Part shown: positions 34,373-45,059 of the stretch, piece by piece
Numbering within the stretch: the stretch's first letter is position 1
How the letters are laid out: the number at the start of each line of letters is the position of its first letter
Origin: Endomychus coccineus
Taxonomy: Eukaryota > Arthropoda > Insecta > Coleoptera > Endomychidae
Assembly (NCBI GenBank): GCA_958510875.1
Contig: OY294067.1
Location: 61,392,039 to 61,456,038 of the forward strand
DNA: 64,000 nucleotides
Reading direction: 5' to 3'
The notes under the pieces: model-generated
The model's input: the letters and a program-made list of their open reading frames with translations, nothing else
What the model was told of the DNA's origin: nothing
Database searches by the model: none
Program-made: the position numbers and the translations under genes

Positions 34373-35634
34373 CATATTTTGCGTTTGCAATAACTTTTTT
34401 CACGGAAAAACAGTTCGGAGAATAAAAACAGAGTATTTAAGAATTAAAGTTGCTTGGTGCAGATGTGCAACACCACTCTGGAGTACCCATTGAATAGGAC
34501 AAGCAAGTGCTGGGCACCCTACAGCTTGTTTGGCATACACTTTTTGTTCAGCTATTATCATTCTAATTATTTATGCGGGGTGCGGTATCATATAACCAAC
34601 ATAACTAAGTGGCAGGCACTGTATGTACTATCCTATCCAAGCTGCTCGCGGATAATGATCCTGGACGCACCGTGATTAACTGTATTGTTAGATGAATTAT
34701 TGGTGTATCGCCTCATTTTTTAAAAACCTCTCGCAGATGTTTACAATGGGATAACAACTGGTTCAAGTGAGTCTATATTGTTAAATATGACAGTTTTATG
34801 TTACTATTGCAGAATACAGAATGCAAAACAATTCAGCTGCAAACCAAATTTTCTTACATTCTAGATTTACTTTCTGAATAAAATACAAAATATTGGAAAA
34901 CCCGAGTTTAATTGTTATTACATAGTTTAAAGTACAGACTTAGTAGGTAGGCATGAATTATACTAGGAATAATATGTTACCCAGGTTCATGTTTGCTCAG
35001 ACTCCTCAGATGAAAATGTACGCTTAGAGTCTTCGAACCATATACCCTACAAATCACCTGCTAAATTATTCCATTCAGAGTTCTTCAGTTCTGCCATCAA
35101 AGAATGCATCTTACTTCCGCTTAGGTATTTGGTAATATTGTGTTAATAACAAACTTCTAGTTTTAACATTTTAATTCTTCAATAAAATGACACAGGTACA
35201 TATGTATAATAATCAGTGGTGTAAAGATAATACATAGCAAACCTGTTATAACAATTTCTGTGTGTGTGATAATTATACAGAATCATTCATTTGTGTCTTT
35301 TTCATTTTCGTACCTTCGAAATCGATCAAAATCAGCAAACTATTGAGATCTTTCCCGCTGATCGCAATGGAGTAATCGGAATAACAATTTTATGGTAGAC
35401 ATTGGAATTTAGAATAAGATTGGTTGTTAAAAACAATTCGCTGGAACGAGTCCTGAATAAAAATAGGGATTAATTTTCGTACCTGTTCGTCAAATTGTAA
35501 AAATCATGCAACTGCACATTATACTAGATTATAAGTTAGTTGTAAGAATTCAAATAGGTCTGCGTACGAAAGAAATTATCCGCGAAAGCTGGATCCAACC
35601 ATATAAGAATTGGTGAAATTGGGGTTGCCACCTT
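34373..35634. other. No recognisable feature
   Basis: A frame at 34454-34675 is unremarkable. No repeat family noted. Confidence 0.4.
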
Positions 35635-35925
35635 TTACTTTGAGTACAAGTAAATGTCAATCAAGGCATTGCCAGGATTAAGCATCAATAAGTTTTGTAA
35701 AGTCATTGCACAGTTTTCTCCTAAGCTTACAAAGTAACTTCTCATAGCTTTCCAATTTGATAATAATGTATATATGCAGGATAAAAGAGAAAGCCATCTT
35801 GTTTTCACATAGTGTTTAATTTCATGAAAGTCTCCAAGCACCGACTCTACCAATTTTTTTAATTCGTCTCTTCTTACAGCAGATTGGGAAAATTGAGCAA
35901 ACATTTTCAAAATTAGAGTTTAGGG
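35635..35925 (-). pseudogene. hAT-derived transposase fragment (ZNF862/DUF4371-like)
   Basis: The frame contains RRDELKKLVESVLGDFHEIK, VKTRWLSL, LLSNWKAMRSYFVSLGE. The combination of an EIK/LLxHVKTRWLSL segment and a following W.A..SYF.S.GE is characteristic of hAT-derived proteins of the ZNF862/KRAB-A/GTF2IRD2 type. Only about 90 residues are present, without ends, so it is probably a decayed transposon rather than an exon of a domesticated gene. Confidence 0.6.
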
Positions 35926-36175
35926 TTATATGCGAAATTACTTAAATTCTTGATCTTCTGATGATTTACGTATAATGAATCCTAGAATCATACTTTTGGT
36001 GATTCACAGAACCGTTTAAATGATAACGTCATCTGCAGATGAGAAATATTAGTAGACAGCGTCTTGTGTTCTACTGCTGAATGATGAAGTAATATAATAA
36101 GATTCTTGACCCAGTATGAATTATATAAAAAATTCTCGGGAATTAGGTCACATTAACACTCTGTTATAAATGTTC

Positions 36176-36218
36176 GTCTTTACGTACGTTTCGGTCTCAC
36201 GACCATCATCAGAAGACT
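36176..36218 (-). ncRNA. Hammerhead ribozyme motif, PLE family B copy 2
   Basis: Minus strand: GTCTT, CTGATGA, T, GGTC-GTGA-GACC, GAAA, CGTACGTA, AAGAC. All conserved core bases are intact, helix II is perfect, and the closing helix GTCTT/AAGAC has five pairs. This is the most complete copy in the window. Confidence 0.78.
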
Positions 36219-36459
36219 TATTTTGTTAAAAAGGGGTTAACTAAAACTAATTAGCACAAGCGTCCATATTGCACAATCTTCAATCAAAAAGCTCACACCG
36301 TCGAAACGAACAGAACCACTAATAATCGAATATTAACGATACAATTTTCGATTATTCGTGGTTCTGTTCGTTTCGACGGCGTGAGCTTTTTGATTGAAGA
36401 TTGTGCAATATGGACGCTTGTGCTAATTAGTTTTAGTTAACCCCTTTTTAACAAAATAA

Positions 36460-36502
36460 GTCTTCTGATGATGGTCGTGAGACCGAAACGTACGTAAAGA
36501 TG
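36460..36502 (+). ncRNA. Hammerhead ribozyme motif, PLE family B copy 3
   Basis: Same core as copy 2, in the opposite arm of the palindrome. The closing helix ends AAGATG instead of AAGACG, so its fifth pair is a G-U wobble. Confidence 0.76.
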
Positions 36503-37221
36503 AACATTTATAACAGAGTGTTAATGTGACCTAATTCCCGAGAATTTTTTATATAATGAATGATGAAGTTAAGAACTAATTTTTAATTTCAAGTCTATCG
36601 TTGGTTAGTCAAAAGTCCTGCCTTTGTTATCGGATGCTACTGGCTTTAGTTATTACCTGCAATAAAATTTTATTGCTGGAAGATTATCTAGTTTACATTC
36701 ATAAGAAATTACCGTATACTCAACGTTGATTCCATTCTAACTTGTGCAACCACACGCTGCGTTTATGACCGGTGCTCATAGCAGTCAAAATGGTATATTA
36801 CCATATTTCTCACGTACTATACCAAGAATTTGAACTATCTCTATTTATCAGCCGGTGGGTGTTTCGTTTCATTCGTGACCAATCTAATTTTGATACCTAC
36901 CAGGCTTCGTGGTCACTCGCTAAAAGTGAATCGATGATATTTTAAAACAACTATTTGCCAGCAATTAATTCTTCACAAATCGAGTGTTCCAAACATGGAA
37001 TATTCTTCTTGATGATGTGATGTTTGCGCCTCCGGTCAAAGTACCCAAGAACAGATTCGATAGGTATACGGGTTCCTTTCTGAGTTAACATATCGTATAG
37101 TATAGCGTAATAATGATCATTTTAAGCGATCCTGAATATTGCGGTTCTGCAATAACCAGAGCAAAAGCTATCTATCCTTACAGAAAATAATTATTCACAA
37201 ACATTAATAAACAATTCACAA

Positions 37222-37542
37222 GTGCTACAACGAAATCAACTAAACTTGAAAAAAATTAAGAAAAATAATAAGACTCTCATACGTAAACATGTATCAGAAA
37301 AACTCAACATTATTCTAAAAGAAAACAATTTTACTATTGGACATAAAAATGAAAATAGTGTAAAACATCTATATTCTAAGCTCACAAGCAAAATTCCCTG
37401 TACAGATTGTGATAAAATATATATCGGACAAGCAAAACAAAACATAGACGAACGAATCAAAAGTCATAAATATCAAAAAACAGTTTTAAAAAGCATGAGA
37501 CAAATACCAAACAATTTCGAGCAGTTCGATATAATAGAATAA
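37222..37542 (+). pseudogene. PLE GIY-YIG endonuclease region, first unit
   Basis: A lysine-rich frame of 106 codons. KIPCTDCDKIYIGQAKQNI contains the PLE zinc-knuckle cysteines and the YIG half of the nuclease motif, then DERIKSHKY the catalytic Arg helix. The expected continuation (AEH... helix) is replaced by other sequence and a stop at 37540. Confidence 0.75.
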
Positions 37543-37739
37543 GAATGTATTGAAAAGAGTCGAATACTTCTAGCAATGGTACAAAAAAAATCAAAGCTGC
37601 GTAAGTGGTAATACCTATTCAGAGAGAATTAAGAAATGCTTGAAAAACTATGATATAAATGTTGTGCATAAGCCTACTAATTATGTTGGGAAATATTTCG
37701 CAAATCTGAAACTTGTAATACCTAAAGATAAATAATACC

Positions 37740-38059
37740 ACACAGTATATAAATTAAATTGTTTAGATTGTGATGAGACTTATACTGGAACCTCTAAACA
37801 ATATTTACAAAAAAGAATGTATGGCCATAAGTATAGCACAAGAATCAAAAACTTAGAAAATTTCCCAGCCCTGGCTAAACATTGCTTTGATCATAACCAT
37901 CAATTCGATTACAAAAATGTTAATATTTCAACTAAGGAAACCAATTATTATAAAAGATCTATCCTGGAGATGATTCACATAAAACGTGACTCCAATTCTG
38001 TAAATCATAGGACTGACGTTCAGACACTAAGTCATATTTATACTAACTTGATTGATTAA
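37740..38059 (+). pseudogene. PLE family B GIY-YIG endonuclease region, second unit
   Basis: Reads VYKLNCLDCDETYTGTSKQY (GIY-YIG start, with YTG in place of YIG), then MYGHKYSTRIKN, ALAKHCFDHNHQFDY and KRSILEMIHI, ending with a stop at 38059. The final part is open from 37817. AGTATAGC within it (about 37834) is the site that the P element hit in the copy at 4.4 kb. A stop near 37735 breaks the upstream frame. Confidence 0.82.
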
Positions 38060-38446
38060 TATTCTTGCAAATTCCTACTTGCGTTCTTATAATGTTAGAA
38101 GTATATTTTAGGTAGAACTATCAAAAGTATATCTCAGAGGCCAGAGCTTCTTTTATCACCTAATAAATCGTGACTTCTGGTTTGAAAGTAAATACTTGAA
38201 CTCGTCTCGTTTGTTAGTCGTTCATAGACTGTGATGAAATGTGTTCGTATTTTTTGAGAGTTCTACTAAATAGTGGATTCTTGATATATTATACTATATA
38301 CACATTGTTGTGTTACAATTTCGATTTCGTGTTTCTGTTCGTTTCGGCGACGTTGGCATCTTAAACGGAATTGGTGCGAAAAGGACGCTTTTTGTTAATA
38401 CAATTAGTTCTAAGTAATCAGGTTATTGAAGTAATAAGTCTTCTGA

Positions 38447-38480
38447 TGATGGTCTTGAGACCAAAACGTACGTAAAGACT
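38447..38480 (+). ncRNA. Hammerhead motif, PLE family B copy 4 (core mutated)
   Basis: Helix I strands AGTCTT/AAGACT are perfect over six pairs and CTGATGA is intact, but the conserved GAAA is AAAA (first G lost), which should abolish cleavage. Confidence 0.7.
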
Positions 38481-38530
38481 AAAATATAAAACATAAGTGT
38501 TAGCGGTTCCCGAGAATTTATATATAAGTG

Positions 38531-39185
38531 GTAATACCGATATGAATAATCTTTGGCAAATATATAATATAATTCTTAAAAGTAACTAAATCAGAAAAGT
38601 CCAGTCAAACAGAAACATGATACAAGATCCACATGTTAGCAAACAGGGACTGATTGCTAACAAGTGCAACAAATGGTCAATCAGCAGGGTACATTACCCT
38701 TACATTTAGAACGAAAACCTATTCTGCAAACTGATTTCAGTCTGAACTTCAAAGTCAAGATGAGTGTGTACTCTCGAAAAATACGTAACTGAATAAAACA
38801 TACTATTCACTAATATTGTTTGAATTAATGTAATAAAGAACTAATCATATGAAAGTCCTAAGCAAAATACGCAAAGGAAATCAGTTGGTATTCAATTACG
38901 TAATAAGTATGTTCAAAATTCAAATATTTCATGAGAAATTAATTTGTTTTGTACATAATTAGCGAATTAAATTAGTTATATATGAATAATTTTTTAAGAA
39001 TGAAACTTAAGTTCAATGCTGATAAGATACTGAAAATTTTGTCATAAATACACACTGTACATACATCTAATTAAGGTGGAAATATTTTGCTAAATTCCAA
39101 TTCAAATGTAAACAAAAAATAAATTTATAAAGAAGGCGAAAGCCGTAACGCGTCAAATGAGAAGATTGTTTTATTAAGATACTAC
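38531..39185. other. No recognisable feature
   Basis: AT-rich sequence without supported frames. Confidence 0.4.
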
Positions 39186-39201
39186 AGGGTGTACTAGAAC
39201 T

Positions 39202-40248
39202 CCTGGAAAACAGGAGCCTCTTCTCTTGTGCGGAGCCTGAAAACCGCAACCAGGCGCGGACCAACAGGCATCCAGACCCTGGATAGATTATGGGTCTCCC
39301 AGTCACATGTTCCTGAGAAAAAGGTGACGGATAGATTGCGGCTGATACGGAGAACCATATGTTCCGGAATAGTAAGTTATCCCATCATAGATAACTTACT
39401 GAAACATACAGGAAATATCGACAAACGGATAAAGTACTGAAGCACAGGTACCTTAATATTGGGAAAAACAATATTTTGGTACAAAACGAGACACCACAGG
39501 AAACATCCATAGCGTGATGGAGTACTGGAAACCCAGAAACCAGAACAGCATGATTAAAACAAAACGTACAGGGAATATCAACAAACCGATATAGTACTGA
39601 TACATAGACACCCTAATATTGTGGAAAATAACAATATTGAGGTACAGAGACACATTCAGGAAAGATCCATAAACGTGTTCGAGTACTGGAACCCTAGAAA
39701 CCGTAACATCGGTAAAAAAAATGAAACGTACAGGAAATATCATCAAACCGATATAGTACTGAAACGTAAGTACCTTAATATTGTGGAAAAACAATATTTT
39801 GGTACAGATACACACAGGAAAGACCCATAACGTGGTCAAGTGCTGAAACACCAGAAACCGTAACATAAAAAAAATGAAACATAGAAAGTTATCCACAGAG
39901 GATAAATTACTAAGACAAAATACAGTAAAATTGGGTATCAACCATATTACGGTATAAACATAACGTGAACATCAACGTATACAACGAATGTAGATATTTA
40001 CGTTTAATCAGCGTAAATATCACCATTAAACATCAAAAGGAACTCAGTTCGATATAACATCCACAAACAAAGAGAAAGACGCAGTCCATATCCTGAAGCA
40101 ATGTGATAAACGGTCCCGGGATGTGGATGAAGATCGCAGAGGTTTTAGCAGGTATGCTCTAATAAACTTGAGTGAGTCCTGCACTACCTGAAGCGATAGA
40201 TAAAAGCTGATGGTGTGCTTAAAGCATTTCCTTTCCCCAGAAAAAGAA
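39202..40248 (+). mobile_element. Retroposon-like insertion with 16-bp target duplication and internal tandem repeats
   Basis: AGGGTGTACTAGAACT occurs at 39186-39201 and again at 40249-40264, flanking 1047 bp that end in AAAAAGAAA. A 16-bp duplication plus an A-rich 3' end point to target-primed reverse transcription. The body is non-coding. Its 5' 200 bp are GC-richer, and about 39409-39880 is three units of ~160 bp starting ACAGG(A/G)AATATC and containing ACCGATATAGTACTGA and CAATATT. I know no family with this layout. Confidence 0.72.
39409..39880. repeat. Tandem repeat, ~160-bp unit, three copies
   Basis: Units begin at 39409, 39567 and 39729. Shared landmarks are TAGTACTGA, TTAATATTG(T)GG, AACAATATT and CCAGAAACC. 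Divergence between units is around 15-25 percent by eye, so the array is not recent. Confidence 0.75.
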
Positions 40249-40559
40249 AGGGTGTACTAGAACTACGCTGTCGAAATTTAACCTTGGGTTCTACATCGAA
40301 AAATATTCAAATAAGTTCGCATGTTCGCAAAAGCTTCGTTGAAATATGATAAAAAATATATTATTTTTTAAACATCTTCCAAAGTAAAGGAGATATTGGA
40401 GCGACATATTGTCATAAACAGCCATAAAACGTGATGACGTGTTGTTTCTCAGGTAACCAGTGGCGGAGAAAGTAAATTGGTAAAAATGATAGTACGGACC
40501 TGGGAAAAATAAAATTTATTAGATAACTCTATAGAATTTGATTTAAAAACTGTCATTGT

Positions 40560-40890
40560 CAGAAATGTAACTTCAGATAATACATATCATAATATTTCGA
40601 CTAGGTTTTCCACACTTCCAAAAGTATCTCCGTTTTACAAAACTATCAAAGATTCCCTTGCTGCTTTTCATTCAGAGAGTGTTTGTAGCATTCCCTGTTC
40701 TTGCGGTAATGTCTACATTGGTGAAACAAATCGTACAGTTGGTACTCGTGTGAAAGAACATGATCGCTGTACAAGGCTTCGTGACACCAGTAGATCTGCA
40801 TTTTCGGAACACAAGTTTGACATCAATTTCCAAATCCTTCTCGAAAATACTAGAATCTGAGCTCGAGCCCCAAACTTCTATCAGTGAAAA
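40560..40890 (+). pseudogene. PLE family D GIY-YIG fragment, upstream copy
   Basis: Reads FSTLPKVSPFYKTIKDSLAA and SIPCSCGNVYIGETNRTVGT, then VKEHDRCTRLRDTSRSAFSE. Same family as 29540 and 41066. A TGA ends the frame at 40860 (TRI*ARAP). Confidence 0.8.
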
Positions 40891-41065
40891 ATTTCTTAAC
40901 AGATAACCACTAATTTATATTTCGCCTCGATTAGCGCTATCAGTTCTGGATTCTGTTCAGATTATGGCCATCTGCTTGAAATACTTACTTACTGTCTCTC
41001 CACACATCACTTCAGTGTTGTTTCTGATACTTCAATGTTGAATTCAGATAGAATTAAATTAAAGA

Positions 41066-41419
41066 TTGGTCCACAGAGCTGTCAAATTATCCCAACCCAA
41101 ATCCTCAAAATCTGAATCGGAACATCAAGGTACTTATAGCATTCCCTGTTCTTGCGGTGAAGTCTACATTGGTGAAACAGGTCGCACATTAGCTACTCGT
41201 GTGGAAGAGCATGATTGCTGTACAAGGCTTCGTGACACCAGTAGATCTGCACTTGCGGAACACAAGTTTGACACTAATCCTCAAATTCTACTCGAAAATA
41301 TTAAAATTCTACCCCGAGCCCCAAACTTCTTTCAGCAAAACATTCTTGAACTGATAGAAATTCTAAAACATCCAAATAATCTAAGCCGTGACACAGAATA
41401 TTACCTTCTCAACATTTGA
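41066..41419 (+). pseudogene. PLE family D GIY-YIG endonuclease domain
   Basis: Open for 117 codons: SIPCSCGEVYIGETGRTLAT (CxC knuckle and YIG), RVEEHDCCTRLRDTSRSAL (Arg helix), AEHKFDTNPQILLEN, then NILELIEILKHPNNLSRDTE and a stop at 41417. In the family the position after TRV is usually K; here it is E, next to the catalytic helix. This is the longest nuclease frame in the window, but without reverse transcriptase it cannot be autonomous. Confidence 0.85.
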
Positions 41420-41590
41420 AAACTCATCCCCGAAAATTCCACTTCGCACATGATCACAAAACGGCGGGGTCAGTTGCCAGAACATAGTTAACCATCGGAA
41501 TGGGAGCAGTGAATTGCGTACCATGAAAGTTTTTTCCCACATAAATGCCGCTACAGAAACCAGAAGGATCAGTTTCAGCTCAAGCCCCAA

Positions 41591-41637
41591 GCCTGCCCTG
41601 AAGATGTCACCAGTGATGGTTTGCGAAACGTCCGCAC
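41591..41637 (+). ncRNA. Hammerhead-like motif, PLE family D copy 2
   Basis: CTGAAGA (41598-41604), T, a decayed helix II with an inner CACCAGTGATGG hairpin, GAAA, CGTC. Same flanks as copy 1. Confidence 0.45.
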
Positions 41638-41725
41638 CTAGTCATGCTATTGTGATGCGGAATTCATTCGGAAGTCAAGAATTTCCAGTAATAGTTCTAC
41701 TACTGAACTTATTATATAAATTCAA

Positions 41726-42542
41726 GCTATGAGATAGGTATGAAAATGTTCATTGGTATCACCTATGCCTACTTCTTTCTGTAGCCGTTTGACAATTGGT
41801 AATCATTCAATAGAAATCGGAAAGATCAACAGAAATATTTGAAATCTTGGTTTCTCCTACGGAATATCCGTGATAATCACGATAGTCATTCCTTTCCCCA
41901 TTCCTATTGTTTACTCTACGAACCTGCCGATAATATTTTGAACTCATATTTTAAAGCCACTCGATTCAATAACAGAAAATGTCAATTTTCTATTTGAATG
42001 TAACCAGGCGAGAAAGTTTGACGATACACTACATAAAGTTTTCATTGTACTTCGTCTGTCTAAAGGGTGTAGAGACCGCATTCGGTGCAAGGGTGGAAGA
42101 AATGATAAACATACTGTAGTTGCCCCAGTATAGAACTAGCCAGGCATGACAATGGCAGATGGACATCTTAAAATAAACACCCAGCATCAAATAATATAAT
42201 TAATTACTGGCTTTGTGTTGTATGACATATGAGTTAAATCGTTTATTTTAGATGAAATGTTCATCAAATTCACCGATGGAGCATGGCGCACCAATACTAA
42301 CATCCTTGTTAATGTGAATGGTGCATCTGCAGTGGAAAGTTCATGTTGAACGCCATCTTCTGAAAATTAATGGATTATTAGAAATAGACACTTGACACTT
42401 TGATCCATAATGCTTAAGACAAGGCCACCTGGTGTTGAACTTAGAAATTTTAGGAAATCCACATTGAATTCTGAATTTTGATAAATGGCTACACAAAACT
42501 AAGAGTATGATGAAATTCAAACTTGAACCAACTAGGGTAAAT
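41726..42542. other. No recognisable feature
   Basis: No supported frame or repeat. Confidence 0.4.
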
Positions 42543-42652
42543 GCGATAGTTGTCAGCCTGGCTGCATCCGAGTTAAAACCTGTAAAAAGTGACCCTTACT
42601 TACGGAGTGTCCTGCGGCCAGAAATGTTATGCCGAGTTGGATTCCGTAGAAG
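42543..42652. repeat. Dispersed repeat, copy 2 (inverted)
   Basis: Reverse complement of the 34262-34372 repeat. Confidence 0.65.
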
Positions 42653-42804
42653 ATTGGTTATAAAAATATAAGCAAAATTGTTTTATGGAAACTATGGAAC
42701 TAAATGCTACTTGAGAATAGAACGTTTATTTTTAAAACATAAAGTAACATAAATATTTTGAGGCATTAACGCCAAAATAAGATGAAAGTTTATCAAATAC
42801 CCGA

Positions 42805-42975
42805 ATGGCTACCTTTCGTTTTGGACTTCCGCCAAAGCAAGTTGGAAGAAATTTCACTTCCTGTTCATCCCCTCCTCTTACCAAAGATGATGATATACTG
42901 GCTCCTACACCACAAGAAAAAGTCACACGCAAGATCAAGGTCATTAGAGAATTATTCTGTGAATTCCCTCTTTAA
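42805..42975 (+). CDS. Unrecognised 56-codon frame with coding-like composition
   Basis: MATFRFGLPPKQVGRNFTSC, then SSPPLTKDDDILAPTPQEKV, then TRKIKVIRELFCEF. The residue mix (runs of acidic and basic residues, no low complexity) reads more like protein than neighbouring frames, and the region is locally GC-richer. A strand-opposite frame (42732-42944) exists as well. I know no match; it may be a transposon relic. Confidence 0.2.
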   Translation: MATFRFGLPPKQVGRNFTSCSSPPLTKDDDILAPTPQEKVTRKIKVIRELFCEFPL

Positions 42976-43723
42976 AATTCAAACTTCTAAGACGTATTAC
43001 AGTCTTGAGACGTATACAGTCTTGAGGTAGTGTTCAAAGAACCATTTGATACGTACATTTGACGAAATTGGCTCGAAAAATATGAATGGAATTTTTTCTT
43101 TAGGATTAGGTATCCAGAATGTGGGCACGCGGGAAAAGTTTCGAAAAGAATTCATTTCGAACCAGGAACAACGCATGATACAGAAGAAGAAGATCGCTGT
43201 CACATTATAGAAATATTGTAAACCCTTAACGTAGCATTTTCTGTCAGATACTTATTTTATGAAGATGATAAAATGTGATGCCGAATTATTTTCAAAGTAC
43301 CAAATATGAAGGAAGTTTGTGAAGTAAATCATTTTCGAGAAACTTCATCCAATATCAACGTTCTCTAACCGAGATCATGAAGGTATAGATAAGCCGGTCG
43401 TAACACGTTAAATCCAATTATTTCAATCCGTGTGAGATCTCGAGTTTGCCTTGTTGGTTTACCAAGAACATTCTCGGTCATTACTAGCGGTCAACATGGA
43501 GCTCAAAGCTTATGTTAAATTGGATAAAGTTTCTGTGTTGACTGCAACTATTCTGAAACTTACCCAACATTTGCAATGATAGTTTTTCAGTCCTTCATTA
43601 GTATCCATTATACACTGTATCAACAAATATTCAAAATATTATGTTATATCACTTTTCTACTCATATATTAATTTGAAATTCCTTCTTTGGGATTATCATT
43701 ACTTTAATTCCCGGTTTGACCAG

Positions 43724-43858
43724 TGATTGTATGGTAAAAAACCATCTGATTTTGATATTGATGATCAGAGAACCACCTTTTTGGAAGAAATTGAAAGTAT
43801 GGGATTAAAACTAAGAAGAATTCAGGAATGTTGTCCTTGTTGTCGGTATGTTCAATCC
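43724..43858 (+). pseudogene. Candidate coding remnant with splice donor
   Basis: The frame reads KKPSDFDIDDQRTTFLEEIE followed by SMGLKLRRIQECCPCCRY, an acidic/basic pattern ending in a CC-P-CC cluster. GTATGT (from 43848) is a good donor at the end of the cysteine cluster. A TGA precedes the frame, so it cannot be translated from upstream as it stands. It resembles part of a DNA-transposon protein or a lost exon; no family assigned. Confidence 0.25.
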
Positions 43859-44990
43859 TGAGAAAATGCAGTTCATGTTTGTTGTTGTCAGAATTACGAT
43901 GAAAAAAATTGTTAGGGAAATGATTTTTCTATTATACAAATCGTAAGCCCATATGAAGAGCAGTTGATCTGACCGTTGATCTGCTTTTTTGGGAAGCCAA
44001 GATACGTCTATAACTCTATACTATGAACTATGGTCTTATAGAATATTTTGTTCGATTTCTCTGGAGCAACAACTATTGAAACATCAAACTATCGAAGGCC
44101 AATTTTTTGTCTGTACAACTGTTGCATCAAGAATTTATATCTGCTCATTAAGATAGGTCGTCGACCTCCTCCCCCCCACATATTTTTCTAATGAAGTTCT
44201 GGATAAAACCATCGGAAAATATTGTCTATAGGGTGATTCACATTACTATTCATTCCCAAATTTTTCGGCCCAACAGCTATTCTTGGGCTTCTCATACTTC
44301 TTCGCAATTTATGTTTGCCCAACAAACATCAATCACACTCTGTTGAGCTAATTTTTCTAGCCAAATCATGTCACCTTCATTGTCCATTAGAACTCTTACT
44401 GGTAAACAGGGCTTGGATTCTCCATTACAAAATATATCATCTAGTTACATTCAGTTTATTCAGTCCAGTAAATGAAGCATTTTCTTTACCAATCGTCGAC
44501 CATTATTTGATCTGGTATACATTCTCAAAACTATGTGGAATAATCGGCGAAATTCAGAACCAAACCAATTCCAATTTTGATTCGGGAGACGAGGACAATG
44601 CCTCATTTTGAGCTTGAAAAAAATTCTTTAACTAGAACAAGACAAATTGTTGAAATTTGGATATTCTTTGAATTTGAGAGCGCTATATCCTACAAATTTG
44701 GGACGCCAAATGTTAAAGTAGCACTTTAACTTATTCAATGAATATGTTATACAGGCTCTACTTCGATTTAGTTGATACACAAAGCATTCCAAATATACAA
44801 ACCAGCTTATAAATATTGTATTAACTGTGTGGAAAGCAATAATTAAGGGGCATTTTCCAGAAACCTATCGACAAAGGTAACTTTGAGAAATTTATTGAAT
44901 TGGTTAGATACGAGAAAGTCTAGTTCAACTTTAATTGGCTAACAACTCCAACACATACTGCATGGTCACACAGTTCAAGGAATTTTGGAA
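43859..44990. other. No recognisable feature
   Basis: Frame 44315-44611 has no known domain; no repeats noted. Confidence 0.4.
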
Positions 44991-45059
44991 ATAATTTCGT
45001 ATCTTTTCAATGAGCTTAATTCAAATATATACCAATATACGAGTTATTATCGTAAAAAT

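Larger units (their letters stand above)
36079..36572. mobile_element. Palindromic PLE family B insertion with two opposed ribozymes
   Basis: Two ~215-bp arms (about 36114-36330 and 36343-36558) are reverse complements with only about three differences. Each holds a family B hammerhead. The insertion is flanked by a repeat of GAATGATGAAGT(T)AA (36079-36092; 36558-36572), consistent with a target duplication of about 14 bp. The left arm extends ~20 bases further (AAGATTCTTGACCCAG), as in the tail at 6000. No coding sequence is present. Confidence 0.85.
37170..38530 (+). mobile_element. Penelope-like element(s), family B, 3' part
   Basis: Two GIY-YIG regions follow each other (37222-37542 and about 37740-38059), then a tail of about 390 bp that matches 5520-5935 and ends in a hammerhead motif. 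No reverse transcriptase is visible. The two nuclease regions differ enough that they are either two fused copies or separate insertions. Confidence 0.78.
40891..41725 (+). mobile_element. Penelope-like element, family D, second plus-strand copy
   Basis: A leader matching the left-hand part of the minus-strand copy (29900-30020), the GIY-YIG frame 41066-41419, then a tail with a hammerhead-like motif (41591-41637), in the normal PLE order. It directly follows the 40560-40890 copy in the same orientation. Confidence 0.8.

Noticed and set aside
37024..37075. Short coding-like stretch FAPPVKVPKNRFDRYT with a GTATAC donor
   Set aside because: Seventeen codons only, no acceptor with convincing tract, and no neighbouring exon.
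39453..39941. 162-codon minus-strand frame, very hydrophobic and repetitive
   Set aside because: It lies on the 160-bp tandem repeats and consists of translated repeat units; unit lengths are not multiples of three, so repeats fall in different frames. A compositional by-product.
40458..40475. CAGTGGCGGAGAAAG as a hAT left end
   Set aside because: No matching right end or 8-bp duplication nearby; it does not pair with the terminus at 46298.
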